Assembly (NCBI GenBank): GCA_964404455.1
Contig: CAYOJY010000021.1
Span: 1 to 13,795 of the forward strand
Source: CAKOSP01 sp964404455
Lineage (GTDB): Bacteria; Bacillota_I; Bacilli_A; RF39; UBA660
Direction: 5' to 3'
DNA: 13,795 nt
In this document: one piece after another, positions 6,534 to 13,795 of the stretch
How the letters are laid out: each line of letters starts with the position of its first letter
Numbering within the stretch: the first letter of the stretch is position 1
Program-made: the position numbers and the translations under genes
Notes under the pieces: generated by a model
The model's database searches: none
The model's input: the letters and a program-made list of their open reading frames with translations, nothing else
What the model was told of the DNA's origin: nothing

Positions 6534-8445
6534 TATCGATCACCTTTCTTTGTTTTTTTATTATCCTCTAATGGTTCAATTAGATTTATTTCTGCTACAT
6601 CTTCGGGAACTTCACCATTTTTTACAATATATTCAATTTGTTCTTTAGTTAAAGTTTCAAATTTTATCAATGCTTCACTTAATAATTCAATTAAATTTTT
6701 ATTTTCTTTAATTATTTTTTTAGCATTATTATAACATTCATCAATAATTTTTCTAATTTGCTGATCTATTTCTAAAGCAACTTGATCAGAAAAGTTTCTT
6801 GTTTTAGTATAATCTCGACCTAAGAAAACATTTTCACTTTTTGTTTCATATTGAACAGGGCCAAGATCACTCATTCCATATTCTGTAACCATGCTCCGAG
6901 CAATATTTGTTGCTCTTTTAAAATCATCTGTTGCTCCAGTAGATACTTCATTTAAAAACATTTCTTCACTAACACGGCCCCCCAATAAACCAGTAATTTG
7001 ACCTAATAATTCAGATTTAGTTAAAACCGCCATTTTTTCTTCTTTTGGCAACATCATTGTATATCCGCCAGCCATTCCTCTTGGAATGATTGTGATTTTA
7101 TGAACATCATTAGCATCTTCTAATTTTAAACCAATAACTGCATGCCCTGCTTCATGTAAACTAACAAGCTTTTTTTCTTTTGGAGTTATTTGGCGTGTTG
7201 TCTTGGCTGGGCCTAATAAAACTCGATCTGTTGCTTCGTCTATTTCGTTCATGGTAATCGCATTTTTTTTACGTCTTACAGCAAGCAGTGCTGCTTCATT
7301 TAATAAATTTTCTAAATCAGCTCCACTAAAACCAGGAGTTCTTAAACTTAAAAATTTTAAATTAACGTCTTTGTCTAAAACTTTATTCTNNNNNNNNNNT
7401 GAACTTTTAAAATTGCTTCTCTTTCTTTTGAGTCAGGTAAACTTACGGTAACTTGACGATCAAACCTTCCCGGTCTTAATAATGCTGGATCTAAAACATC
7501 AGGTCTATTGGTAGCGGCGATGATGATAATTCCTTCATTTGCGCCAAAGCCATCCATTTCAGTCAATAATTGATTAAGGGTTTGTTCCCGTTCATCGTGT
7601 CCACCGCCAAGACCAGTTCCTCTTTGTCTACCAACTGCGTCTATTTCATCAATAAAAATTAAACATGGGGCACTTCTTTTAGCTTCTTTAAACATATCCC
7701 GTACTCTCGAAGCTCCTACACCAACAAATAATTCAACAAAATCTGAACCACTTATATAAAAAAACGGCACATTTGCTTCGCCAGCAATAGCTTTAGCAAG
7801 TAAAGTTTTTCCTGTTCCCGGAGGACCAACTAATAAAACACCTTTAGGAATGCGCGCGCCAAGCTTTTGAAATTTTTTAGGACTTTTTAAAAAATCAATT
7901 AATTCTTCAACTTCTTCTTTTTCCTCTTTTAAACCCGCAACATCTTTAAAAGATTTTTTAGATTTATCGTCCGTGAGTTTGGCTCTGCTTTTTCCAAAAT
8001 CAACTCCCGATTTATTTGAACCGGCAATTCTTGTGAAAATAAAGTACATAAGTCCAATTAAAATAATAAATGGCAAGACATTTACAAGGATATATGTAAA
8101 CATTGAATTACCTGGATCGGTTTTAGTTTCATATTTTTTAACATCATTTTCATTCGCATAAGCGACAATTGTTTCTAAATCTTTTTCTAAAACTCTTGTT
8201 TTAAAATTTTCTGTATTTTTATAATCAGATAATTTTCCTTCAACAATGTATACTCCTTGATTACTATTCGGGGTCACAGTAATTTCAATAACTTCATTAT
8301 TTTTAATTTCTTTCATTAATTCCCCAGTAGTTAATTCATGAACTTTATTTCCCTGGAAATTAAGTAATACCAAAATTGATAAAATTACAGCTCCTAATAT
8401 TAAATAAGGTAAATTATTTTTTAAATTATTATTTTTCTTATTCAT
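6533..8445 (-). CDS. ftsH: ATP-dependent zinc metalloprotease FtsH (split by an assembly gap)
   Basis: FtsH is a membrane-anchored AAA+ protease that forms hexamers and degrades misfolded or short-lived membrane and cytoplasmic proteins. It has membrane helices at about 11-30 and 117-138 flanking an extracytoplasmic domain, Walker A GPPGTGKT (207-214), Walker B IFIDEID (263-269), an arginine-finger region NRPDVLDPALLRPGRFDR (about 313-330), and the zinc site HEAGH (about 429-433) with the third-ligand segment GATDDFKRAT. Ten N at 7390-7399 break the frame, but both sides match FtsH. The left flank ends EREAILKV plus a partial His codon (CA), and the right flank resumes NKVLDKDVNLK. Joining them through His-Ala and one more residue gives about 635 residues, a normal length. 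The gene is therefore probably intact. AAAGGAG precedes the ATG. Confidence 0.95.
7390..7399. other. Assembly gap (10 N) inside ftsH
   Basis: Ten N replace unknown bases. The reading frames on the two sides differ, so ten cannot be the true number if the gene is intact. Missing lengths of 5, 8 or 11 bases would restore the frame, and 5 fits the usual FtsH sequence ILKVHA-x-N best. The N run therefore looks like an arbitrary spacer. Confidence 0.95.
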
Positions 8446-8467
8446 CTTTTTCTCCTTTGCATTTCCT

Positions 8468-8476
8468 ATTATATCA
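8468..8476 (-). promoter_or_regulatory. Extended -10 promoter for ftsH-secG
   Basis: The minus strand reads TGATATAAT, a perfect TATAAT with the TG extension, in the 32-base gap between tilS and ftsH. The -35 position (TTTTAA) is poor, as is usual for extended -10 promoters. Predicted transcription starts near 8461, about 16 bases before the ATG, leaving room for the AAAGGAG binding site. It would let ftsH and secG be expressed apart from secA. Confidence 0.6.
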
Positions 8477-8477
8477 T

Positions 8478-9422
8478 TTAATCTTCTTTTTTAAAATAAA
8501 ATTTATTATTTCTTTTAATTCCTTTAAAATTATTTGATAAGTCAATACTGGCATTATTTTTAGAACTATTAATTAATTTTATAATTTCTAAAACAATGTT
8601 ATCAGTTACATCAAATTCATCGTTTAATTGAATTTGAACAATCAACAATTCTATCGATTTTCTTTTAATAAAATCTTTTTCATTATTATATTTAATAATA
8701 TCTAATTCATTCTCATTTATAATACCATTACTTAATATGTAATCTTTAACAAAGATATCATAATCATATAATTCATTACTGAATTTTAAATATTTTAAAT
8801 GAATATTATCAGTTTCTTTTTTTAATAAAGGTAATATTTCATTTCGATATCTATTACGAGTATATTTATCAGAAAAATTACTCGAATCAATTTGATATTT
8901 AATGTTGTTTTCTTTATTATATTTAATTATATCCTGTTTACTATAATATATTAAAGGTCTAATAACTTGATAATCATTAAGAGGATTATTTATTTTAAAA
9001 CCAGCATATCCGGGTATATTACTGCCTCTTGATAAACGCATTAATATAGTTTCCATTAAATCATCACCGTGATGAGCCGTCATTAAGTATTGTGCATTAT
9101 ATTTATTTATTAATTCATTAAAAAATTTATATCTTTTTTTTCTTGCATCACTTTGAAAATTATCTTTAAAACTTTTTATTGTTAATAGCTCAAAAATTAT
9201 ATTATTATCAGAAGCATACTTTTGAACAAATATTTCCTCTTCTTTTGATTCTTCCCGAATATTATGATTAACATGTGCGCAAATTATTTTTAAATTATAT
9301 TTTTCTTTTAAAGACAATATTAAAGAAAGCAAACACATTGAATCTGGTCCACCACTACACGCAACAACGATAGTATCGTCTTTTTTTAATATTGATTTAA
9401 AATAATTTAATGCTTTTTCCAT
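8478..9422 (-). CDS. tilS: tRNA(Ile)-lysidine synthase TilS
   Basis: TilS attaches lysine to C34 of the tRNA-Ile with CAU anticodon, using ATP, so that it reads AUA and accepts isoleucine. The 314-residue protein begins with the PP-loop ATP site SGGPDS (23-28). AHVNHNIREESKEEE and MTAHHGDDLMETILMRLSRGS follow, both family hallmarks, and then the RPLIYYSKQDI and RNRYRNEILPLL segments. It is short: many TilS proteins exceed 400 residues and carry a C-terminal tRNA-binding domain, so this looks like the compact form lacking most of that region. The start lies 7 bases after the prfB stop, and its binding site (TAGG) overlaps that stop. In B. subtilis hpt follows tilS before ftsH; here ftsH follows directly. 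Confidence 0.93.
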   Translation of the reverse strand: MEKALNYFKSILKKDDTIVVACSGGPDSMCLLSLILSLKEKYNLKIICAHVNHNIREESKEEEIFVQKYASDNNIIFELLTIKSFKDNFQSDARKKRYKFFNELINKYNAQYLMTAHHGDDLMETILMRLSRGSNIPGYAGFKINNPLNDYQVIRPLIYYSKQDIIKYNKENNIKYQIDSSNFSDKYTRNRYRNEILPLLKKETDNIHLKYLKFSNELYDYDIFVKDYILSNGIINENELDIIKYNNEKDFIKRKSIELLIVQIQLNDEFDVTDNIVLEIIKLINSSKNNASIDLSNNFKGIKRNNKFYFKKED

Positions 9423-9429
9423 ATATAAC

Positions 9430-10462
9430 CTATCTTATGTTTTTTAAATTATATTCTAGTAAATCGTTTAAATCACCAGCTAGAATTTTTTCGGGATCTG
9501 TTGATTCAAAATTAGAACGATGATCCTTGATTAATTTATACGGCTCTAAGAAATAACTTCTAATTTGACTTCCGAAATTTATATTATTAGTTTGTTTTAA
9601 GCTTTTTTCTAAACTTACTTGTTTTCCTAATTCAATTTCATGTAATTTATTTTTTAATATTTTAAGAGCTGTATCTTTGTTTTTTAGTTGACTTCTTTCA
9701 TTTTGACAATTAATTACTATTTTAGTCGGTAAATGGGTTACCCTAACAGCTGAATTTGTCGTGTTGACAGATTGACCGCCCGCACCGGATGAGTGAAACA
9801 CATCTATTTTTAAATCTTCTTCTTTTATTTCAATATTAATATCATTATTAAATTCAGGAGTTATACTAACCGACGCAAAAGATGTATGTCTTCTTCCTCC
9901 TGAATCAAAAGGCGATATGCGGACTAAACGATGAACTCCAGCTTCTTTTTTAAAATATCCATAAGCAAATGGTCCATTTATTTTGATTAAAGCATTTTTA
10001 ATGCCAGCCTCGTCCCCTTTTGTCAAATTTATTAATTCATATGAATAACTGTTTTTTTCACAAAATGAAGTATACATATTTAATAACATGGAAGCCCAAT
10101 CACATGATTCTGTTCCTCCGGCTCCAGGATGAATTTCTAAATAACAATTAAGTTTATCATAATCTTCATTTAAAAATGTTTTTATCTCTAAATCAAATAA
10201 TTTTTCAACAAACAATTGTTGTAAAGCTTCATCATAATTTTCTTCTAATAAAGCTAAGGTTAGTTCTAATTCCTCATAATTATTAATTATTTTTTTAAAA
10301 TATGTTATTTCTTTAAATACTTGCTGACTATTTTCAGGATTATCCCAAAAATTGTCCTGGGTTGTTTTTTCTTCTAATTTTTTTAAGATTTCCTTTTTTT
10401 TATTTAAGTCAAAGTAACCTCGCTATCGAATTTAATTTTTCTCTCATAATTTGAATATCCAT
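9430..10462 (-). CDS. prfB: Peptide chain release factor 2, with programmed +1 frameshift
   Basis: RF2 ends translation at UGA and UAA. The gene begins at ATG 10462, one base after the secA stop, and reads 17 codons (MDIQIMREKLNSIARLL) to an in-frame TGA at 10409-10411. A +1 slip on CTT continues as Asp-Leu-Asn in the main frame (9430-10410), giving 343 residues. The main frame carries LEIHPGAGGTESCDWASML, the stop-codon-reading SPF motif (about 183-185) and the catalytic GGQ (about 228-230), followed by NFGSQIRSYFLEPY and KDHRSN. The segment just after the slip aligns in position with the RGYLDYD region of E. coli RF2. A start inside the main frame alone would lose the N-terminal domain. No strong binding site is seen, so initiation is probably coupled to secA. 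It ends with TAG. Confidence 0.95.
10408..10423 (-). promoter_or_regulatory. prfB: Programmed +1 frameshift site of prfB
   Basis: The minus strand reads GCGAGG, TTA, CTT, TGA, C. The SD-like GAGG (10418-10421) lies exactly three bases upstream of the CTT slip codon (10412-10414), followed by UGA with C as the next base. This is the known RF2 autoregulation arrangement: when RF2 is scarce, the ribosome pauses at UGA and slips forward one base. The E. coli site has a longer AGGGGG. Confidence 0.93.
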
Positions 10463-10463
10463 T

Positions 10464-12953
10464 TTATTTTCCACAACAAACTTTATATTTCTTGCCACTT
10501 CCGCAAAAACATGGTTCATTTCGTCCAGGTTTTTTAGCTACTTTTTTAGGGATGTTTTTTTCTTTTGTTTTCCCATCATTTGCCGTGCCTGTTAAAGTTT
10601 GTTTCCTTTCTACATTATAACGAACTTCAGCTTTTAATAAAAATGTTGCAATATCATTATCTACTTTTTCTAAAAATTTATCAAATAACTTAAATCCCTC
10701 CATTGTATAAGCTTGAACTGGATTAACTTGACTATAACCACGTAATCCGATTCCTTCTTTTAAATGTTCCATTGAATTCATATGTTCAACCCAATTAGAG
10801 TCAATTACTCTTAATGATATAGCTTTTTCAAATTCAATAGCCATATCAGCGTCTTTCATTTTTTGTTCATAATCTTTTATAACTAATTGATAAATGTATT
10901 CAGGAATTTCTTCATCGGTTAAATTTTGAATTTGATTAACTTTTAATTTATTTTCTTTTAAAAAATTGGTATTAACATATTCAACAATTTCTGATTTATC
11001 AAAATCTGTTAAGTTTCCCTCTGGTTCAATATGACTTTCACATAAATTATAAATGGTATTTTTAAAAGTTTCAAATACTCTTTCATGGATATCAGCTTGT
11101 TCTAATATTTCATTACGTCTTTCATAGATTATTTCTCTTTGTTCATTTAAAACGTTATCAAAATCTAATAAATTTTTTCGAATATCATAGTTGTTTCCTT
11201 CAACCTTTTTTTGAGCTCCCTCAATACTTTTAGTTAATGATTTACTCCGGATACTTTGATCGCCCGTTATGCCTAAACCCTCGATCATATTTTTAACTCT
11301 ATCAGTTCCAAAACGACGCATTAAATCATCTTCAAACGATACAAAAAACTGACTTATTCCGGGGTCTCCTTGTCTTCCAGCTCGCCCTCGCAACTGGTTA
11401 TCAATTCTTCTTGCCTCATGTCTTTCGGTACCAATTACGCACAAGCCCCCAATATCCACTACACCTTTACCTAATTTAATGTCGGTTCCTCGACCGGCCA
11501 TGTTTGTTGCTAAGGTAATAGCACCTTTTTCACCAGCTTTGGTAATTATTTCCGCTTCACGAGCATGATTTTTAGCATTTAATATTTCGTGTTTTAAACC
11601 GGCTTTTATTAAATTTTTACTTAGCCTTTCGTTGGATTCAACTGAAATAGTTCCTATCAAAATAGGTTGACCTTTAGAATTTATTTCTCTAACATATTTA
11701 ATAATAGCCTGATATTTACCTAATTCATTTGAATACACTAAATCAGGAAAATCTATTCTGGTTATTTCTTTATTTGTTGGAATGCTTATAACATACATGT
11801 TATAAATATTTCTAAATTCTTCTTCTTCAGTCTTGGCAGTACCTGTCATACCTGATAATTTATTATACATTCTAAATAAGTTTTGGAATGTAATAGTTGC
11901 CATTGTTTTAGTTTCAACATTAATGGACACACCTTCTTTAGCTTCGATTGCTTGATGAAGTCCATCACTAAATTGACGACCGTGCATTAAACGACCCGTA
12001 AATTGATCAACTATAATAATTTCATCGTTTTCAACAACATAATCCACATCATTTTTAAAACCATAATTAGCTTTTAATGATTGATTAAGATGATGAACAA
12101 ACGGCGTATTATCTAAATCATATAAATTTTTTATATTAGTTATTTTTTCAACTTTTTTACTTCCATCTGCCGTTAATGAAACATTTTTAGTTTTTTCATC
12201 AATCGTATAATCTTCAATGTTATTAAGCATTTTGGCAACTCTATCGGCATCTAGATATAAATTACTGGCATTAAATTGCCCTCCACTAATAATAAGAGGG
12301 GTTCTAGCTTCATCTATTAAAATAGAATCGGCTTCATCTATTATACAGAAATTAAGTTTTCTTTGAACTCGCGATTCTTTTTGAACCACCATGTTATCTC
12401 TTAAGTAATCAAATCCTATTTCATTATTTGTTGAATAAGTAATATCACAATTATATGAATCTTGTTTCTCTTTAGGTGTTAACTCTCTTATATTTACTCC
12501 TACAGTTACCCCTAATAAATCATAAATTGGTTTCATCCATTCAGCATTTCTAGAAGATAAGTATTCATTGGTAGTTACAACATGAACTCCTTTTTTAGTT
12601 AAAGCATTTAAATATGCTGGCATTGTTGTTGTTAAAGTTTTTCCTTCACCTGTTTTCATTTCGGCAATATTTCCAAAATGAATAGCTAAACCTCCAATAA
12701 TTTGAACTCTAAATGGTTTTTCACCAATAGCTCTAAATGCAGCTTCGCGACTTAACGCAAATGCGGGAACAATTAAATCATCCAATTCTGTTCCTTCTTC
12801 TAAAGACTTTATAAATTCTTCAGTTTTAATTTTAAAATCCTGATCTTTTAATTCTTGCATTTCTAAATCTAATGCTAAAACCTGATCAGCAATTTTTTCA
12901 AATTTTTTTAATTCTTTATATTCACTATCTAATAATTTTCTTAGAAAATTCAT
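10464..12953 (-). CDS. secA: Preprotein translocase ATPase SecA
   Basis: SecA is the cytoplasmic and peripheral membrane motor that pushes proteins through SecYEG using ATP. The 829-residue product is of normal length. It shows Walker A MKTGEGKT (GEGKT at 102-106), HVVTTNEYLSSRNAEWM, the DEAD-type IIDEADSILIDEARTPLIISG block, TNMAGRGTDIKLG and the helicase motif QLRGRAGRQGDPG. It ends with a zinc-binding tail CFCGSGKKYKVCC (Cys 815, 817, 826, 827), the SecB and lipid binding type. A start six codons earlier is open, but that ATG (12969-12971) falls inside the promoter -10, while AGAGGTG (12958-12964) fits ATG 12953, giving MNFLRKLLD. It is first in the operon; prfB follows after one base, the same order as B. 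subtilis secA-prfB. Confidence 0.97.
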   Translation of the reverse strand: MNFLRKLLDSEYKELKKFEKIADQVLALDLEMQELKDQDFKIKTEEFIKSLEEGTELDDLIVPAFALSREAAFRAIGEKPFRVQIIGGLAIHFGNIAEMKTGEGKTLTTTMPAYLNALTKKGVHVVTTNEYLSSRNAEWMKPIYDLLGVTVGVNIRELTPKEKQDSYNCDITYSTNNEIGFDYLRDNMVVQKESRVQRKLNFCIIDEADSILIDEARTPLIISGGQFNASNLYLDADRVAKMLNNIEDYTIDEKTKNVSLTADGSKKVEKITNIKNLYDLDNTPFVHHLNQSLKANYGFKNDVDYVVENDEIIIVDQFTGRLMHGRQFSDGLHQAIEAKEGVSINVETKTMATITFQNLFRMYNKLSGMTGTAKTEEEEFRNIYNMYVISIPTNKEITRIDFPDLVYSNELGKYQAIIKYVREINSKGQPILIGTISVESNERLSKNLIKAGLKHEILNAKNHAREAEIITKAGEKGAITLATNMAGRGTDIKLGKGVVDIGGLCVIGTERHEARRIDNQLRGRAGRQGDPGISQFFVSFEDDLMRRFGTDRVKNMIEGLGITGDQSIRSKSLTKSIEGAQKKVEGNNYDIRKNLLDFDNVLNEQREIIYERRNEILEQADIHERVFETFKNTIYNLCESHIEPEGNLTDFDKSEIVEYVNTNFLKENKLKVNQIQNLTDEEIPEYIYQLVIKDYEQKMKDADMAIEFEKAISLRVIDSNWVEHMNSMEHLKEGIGLRGYSQVNPVQAYTMEGFKLFDKFLEKVDNDIATFLLKAEVRYNVERKQTLTGTANDGKTKEKNIPKKVAKKPGRNEPCFCGSGKKYKVCCGK

Positions 12954-12969
12954 AATGCACCTCTGTTTC

Positions 12970-12978
12970 ATTATATCA
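12970..12978 (-). promoter_or_regulatory. Extended -10 promoter of the secA operon
   Basis: The minus strand reads TGATATAAT, the same nine bases as the promoter before ftsH. The -35 position (TTATAA) matches at only three places. Transcription would start near 12963, about 10 bases before the secA ATG and at the edge of the AGAGGTG binding site, giving a very short leader. It also rules out the upstream ATG at 12971. Confidence 0.65.
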
Positions 12979-13095
12979 AAAAATAACTTGTTTTATAATA
13001 ATAATTACAAATTTCATTAATTTATATTTAATTTTTACTTATATTTTTCTAAAGTTAGTTAAACAACAAACTTATTACTAATATTTTTTTATTTT

Positions 13096-13122
13096 AAAAA
13101 ACACTCAACAACGATTGAGATG
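13096..13122 (-). terminator. Terminator of the surface-protein locus
   Basis: On the minus strand CTCAA (13115-13119) pairs with TTGAG (13104-13108) around a 6-base loop. Two more pairs form outside a one-base bulge, and six T follow (13096-13101). It lies after the coding remnant and about 115 bases upstream of the secA promoter, so it separates the two transcripts. Confidence 0.65.
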
Positions 13123-13184
13123 ATTTTATCTTTATTTTTTTTATTGTATTCCCATTACATAAGGAGTTTTTTCGCAACAATTAC

Positions 13185-13250
13185 TTAATTTATCACATAT
13201 GGGTTATTCCATGTCCCCGAACCTGTTGACAAAGAGATATCAGAGACCGT
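13185..13250 (-). pseudogene. Decayed C-terminus of a surface or pilin-like protein
   Basis: This minus-strand frame has no start codon, is closed by stops at 13251-13253 and 13185-13187, and encodes 21 residues ending STGSGTWNNPYVIN. From memory, endings of the form G-S/D-GT-xx-NPYVI, often after RPVINLK-S-D, are common on surface and pilin-like proteins of uncultured Firmicutes. Just upstream in another frame (13244-13264) the bases encode TVKNKRS, which may be a damaged form of that RPVINLKS segment, one frameshift away. The stretch is much richer in G+C than its flanks, as real coding sequence is here, and a terminator follows. The best reading is the tail of a dead gene, either the end of the gene starting at 13766 or of an unrelated one now lost. 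The family link has not been tested by search. Confidence 0.6.
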
Positions 13251-13361
13251 TTATTTTTAACTGTGTCTTTTATGACTTATTTTTTTATAATCTTAATTTT
13301 TATACTTAACTGACTTTAGTTTATCATATTTTTTTTATTTAGTAAAATTTTTTATCAATTA

Positions 13362-13766
13362 TTATAAATACTTCTTGATTTCTACCCCGTTGGGGTCAGT
13401 TACTTTCATCATTAATTCTGTTTTTTTATCTTCGGTTGTATATTCAAAATCATTATAGTCTATCACAAAAAAGACATTATAGTTTTCACTAGCTATATTG
13501 GTATTAGTATTAGCCTTTAAGTTCGCACTGGTGACGGTATAATCACTTAAATTACCCATACCTTCCCCAAAGTTTTCTTGGCTTGCAACAATGCTTATAG
13601 GTTGACCTTCCACAAAATATAATTTATCAGTTGTTTTTGATTCAATATTGATATTAGTGCTTGATTCCGCGCCAAAATTGGCAATAAAATAAGCAAAAGT
13701 TACTCCTATTGCGGTTAAAAGGACTGCGGTTACTGCTATGATGCTATATATTTTTTTATTATTCAT
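13362..13766 (-). CDS. Short surface protein with SipW-type signal, possibly truncated
   Basis: A 134-residue protein of unknown function. MNNKKIYS is followed by a hydrophobic segment (about 6-24) leading into GVTFAYFIANFG, resembling the SipW-dependent signals of TasA/CalY-like secreted proteins (G-x-T-x-AYF). The mature part is rich in Asn, Thr, Ser and acidic residues, has no cysteine, and looks like a beta-rich extracellular domain (ENFGEGMGNLSDYTVTS; YNVFFVIDYNDFEYTT). It stops soon after MKVTDPNGVEIKKYL, where I would expect related proteins to continue. With a decayed C-terminal remnant 112 bases downstream, this may be the surviving front of a longer gene. AAGAAGG lies a few bases before ATG 13766; a start eight codons earlier is less well placed. 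A -10-like GATAAT is at 13783-13788. No sipW-type peptidase gene is in the window. Confidence 0.7.
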   Translation of the reverse strand: MNNKKIYSIIAVTAVLLTAIGVTFAYFIANFGAESSTNINIESKTTDKLYFVEGQPISIVASQENFGEGMGNLSDYTVTSANLKANTNTNIASENYNVFFVIDYNDFEYTTEDKKTELMMKVTDPNGVEIKKYL

Positions 13767-13795
13767 TTTTAACCTTCTTCCTATTATCAATATTT

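Larger units (their letters stand above)
12979..13361. other. Gene-poor stretch between secA and the surface-protein gene
   Basis: This A+T-rich stretch holds no intact gene. It contains a minus-strand terminator (13096-13122) and a C-rich, coding-like remnant (13185-13250). I see nothing else in 12979-13095, 13123-13184 or 13265-13361, and no tRNA or known riboswitch. Confidence 0.7.

Noticed and set aside
6533..7252. A separate short FtsH-like protease starting at 7252
   Set aside because: Coding continues upstream to the N gap with perfect FtsH sequence (TPGFSGADLENLLNEAA), so the internal Met is not a start.
12954..12971. Longer SecA start giving MKQRC
   Set aside because: Its ATG overlaps the TATAAT element and lacks a binding site; ATG 12953 has AGAGGTG at good spacing and the usual SecA N-terminus.
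13225..13253. TTGACA on the plus strand at 13225-13230
   Set aside because: There is no good -10 at 16-18 bases and no rightward gene. The bases fall inside the minus-strand coding remnant.
13130..13270. Possible structured non-coding RNA (6S-like or riboswitch) in the G+C-rich island upstream of secA
   Set aside because: I could not find a convincing long stem or any conserved riboswitch, SRP, tmRNA or RNase P motif. The island reads as a protein tail (GSGTWNNPYVIN) in one frame, which explains its composition better.
1..13795. UGA read as tryptophan (Mycoplasma code)
   Set aside because: Tryptophan is encoded by TGG in all genes examined, RF2 is encoded, and its frameshift depends on UGA as a stop.

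Overview
The window comes from a low-GC Firmicutes-type bacterium: the DNA is very A+T rich by eye, with strong GGAGG-type ribosome binding sites and housekeeping genes most like those of Bacilli. The pilin-like and surface proteins resemble those I associate with uncultured, Mollicutes-like gut Bacilli (RF39-type lineages). UGA is a stop codon here: release factor 2 is encoded, and its own gene carries the classic in-frame UGA frameshift site. This argues against the Mycoplasma code, in which UGA means Trp. Species is not assignable from sequence alone. No transposase, phage gene, CRISPR array, rRNA or tRNA was seen.

Layout, left to right. Positions 1-60 hold the promoter and ribosome binding site of a leftward gene outside the window. 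Positions 170-4431 form one leftward operon with its own promoter and terminator: pseudopilin, rnr (RNase R), smpB, a DUF3048/YerB-like membrane-anchored protein and a 77-residue membrane protein. gltX (4587-6218) is the only rightward gene and ends at a terminator facing secG. Positions 6315-12978 form a second leftward operon: secA, prfB, tilS, ftsH, secG. It has a promoter before secA and probably an internal one before ftsH. ftsH is interrupted only by a 10-N assembly gap, and the two flanks can be joined in frame. Positions 13096-13766 hold a short surface-type protein with a SipW-type N-terminal signal, a decayed C-terminal coding remnant and a terminator.

How the genes work together. 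The right-hand operon combines protein export (SecA, SecG), membrane protein quality control (FtsH), translation termination (RF2) and Ile-tRNA decoding (TilS). The left-hand operon holds the trans-translation partner SmpB and RNase R, which degrades defective mRNA, capped by an unexpected pilin-like gene and followed by two envelope proteins. Relative to B. subtilis, secG and rnr-smpB are separated by inserted genes, and hpt is missing between tilS and ftsH.

I did not find a clear new multi-gene system. The best leads are the pseudopilin heading the rnr-smpB operon with two envelope proteins at its tail, the decayed surface-protein locus upstream of secA, the RF2 frameshift site, and a repeated extended -10 promoter with very short leaders.
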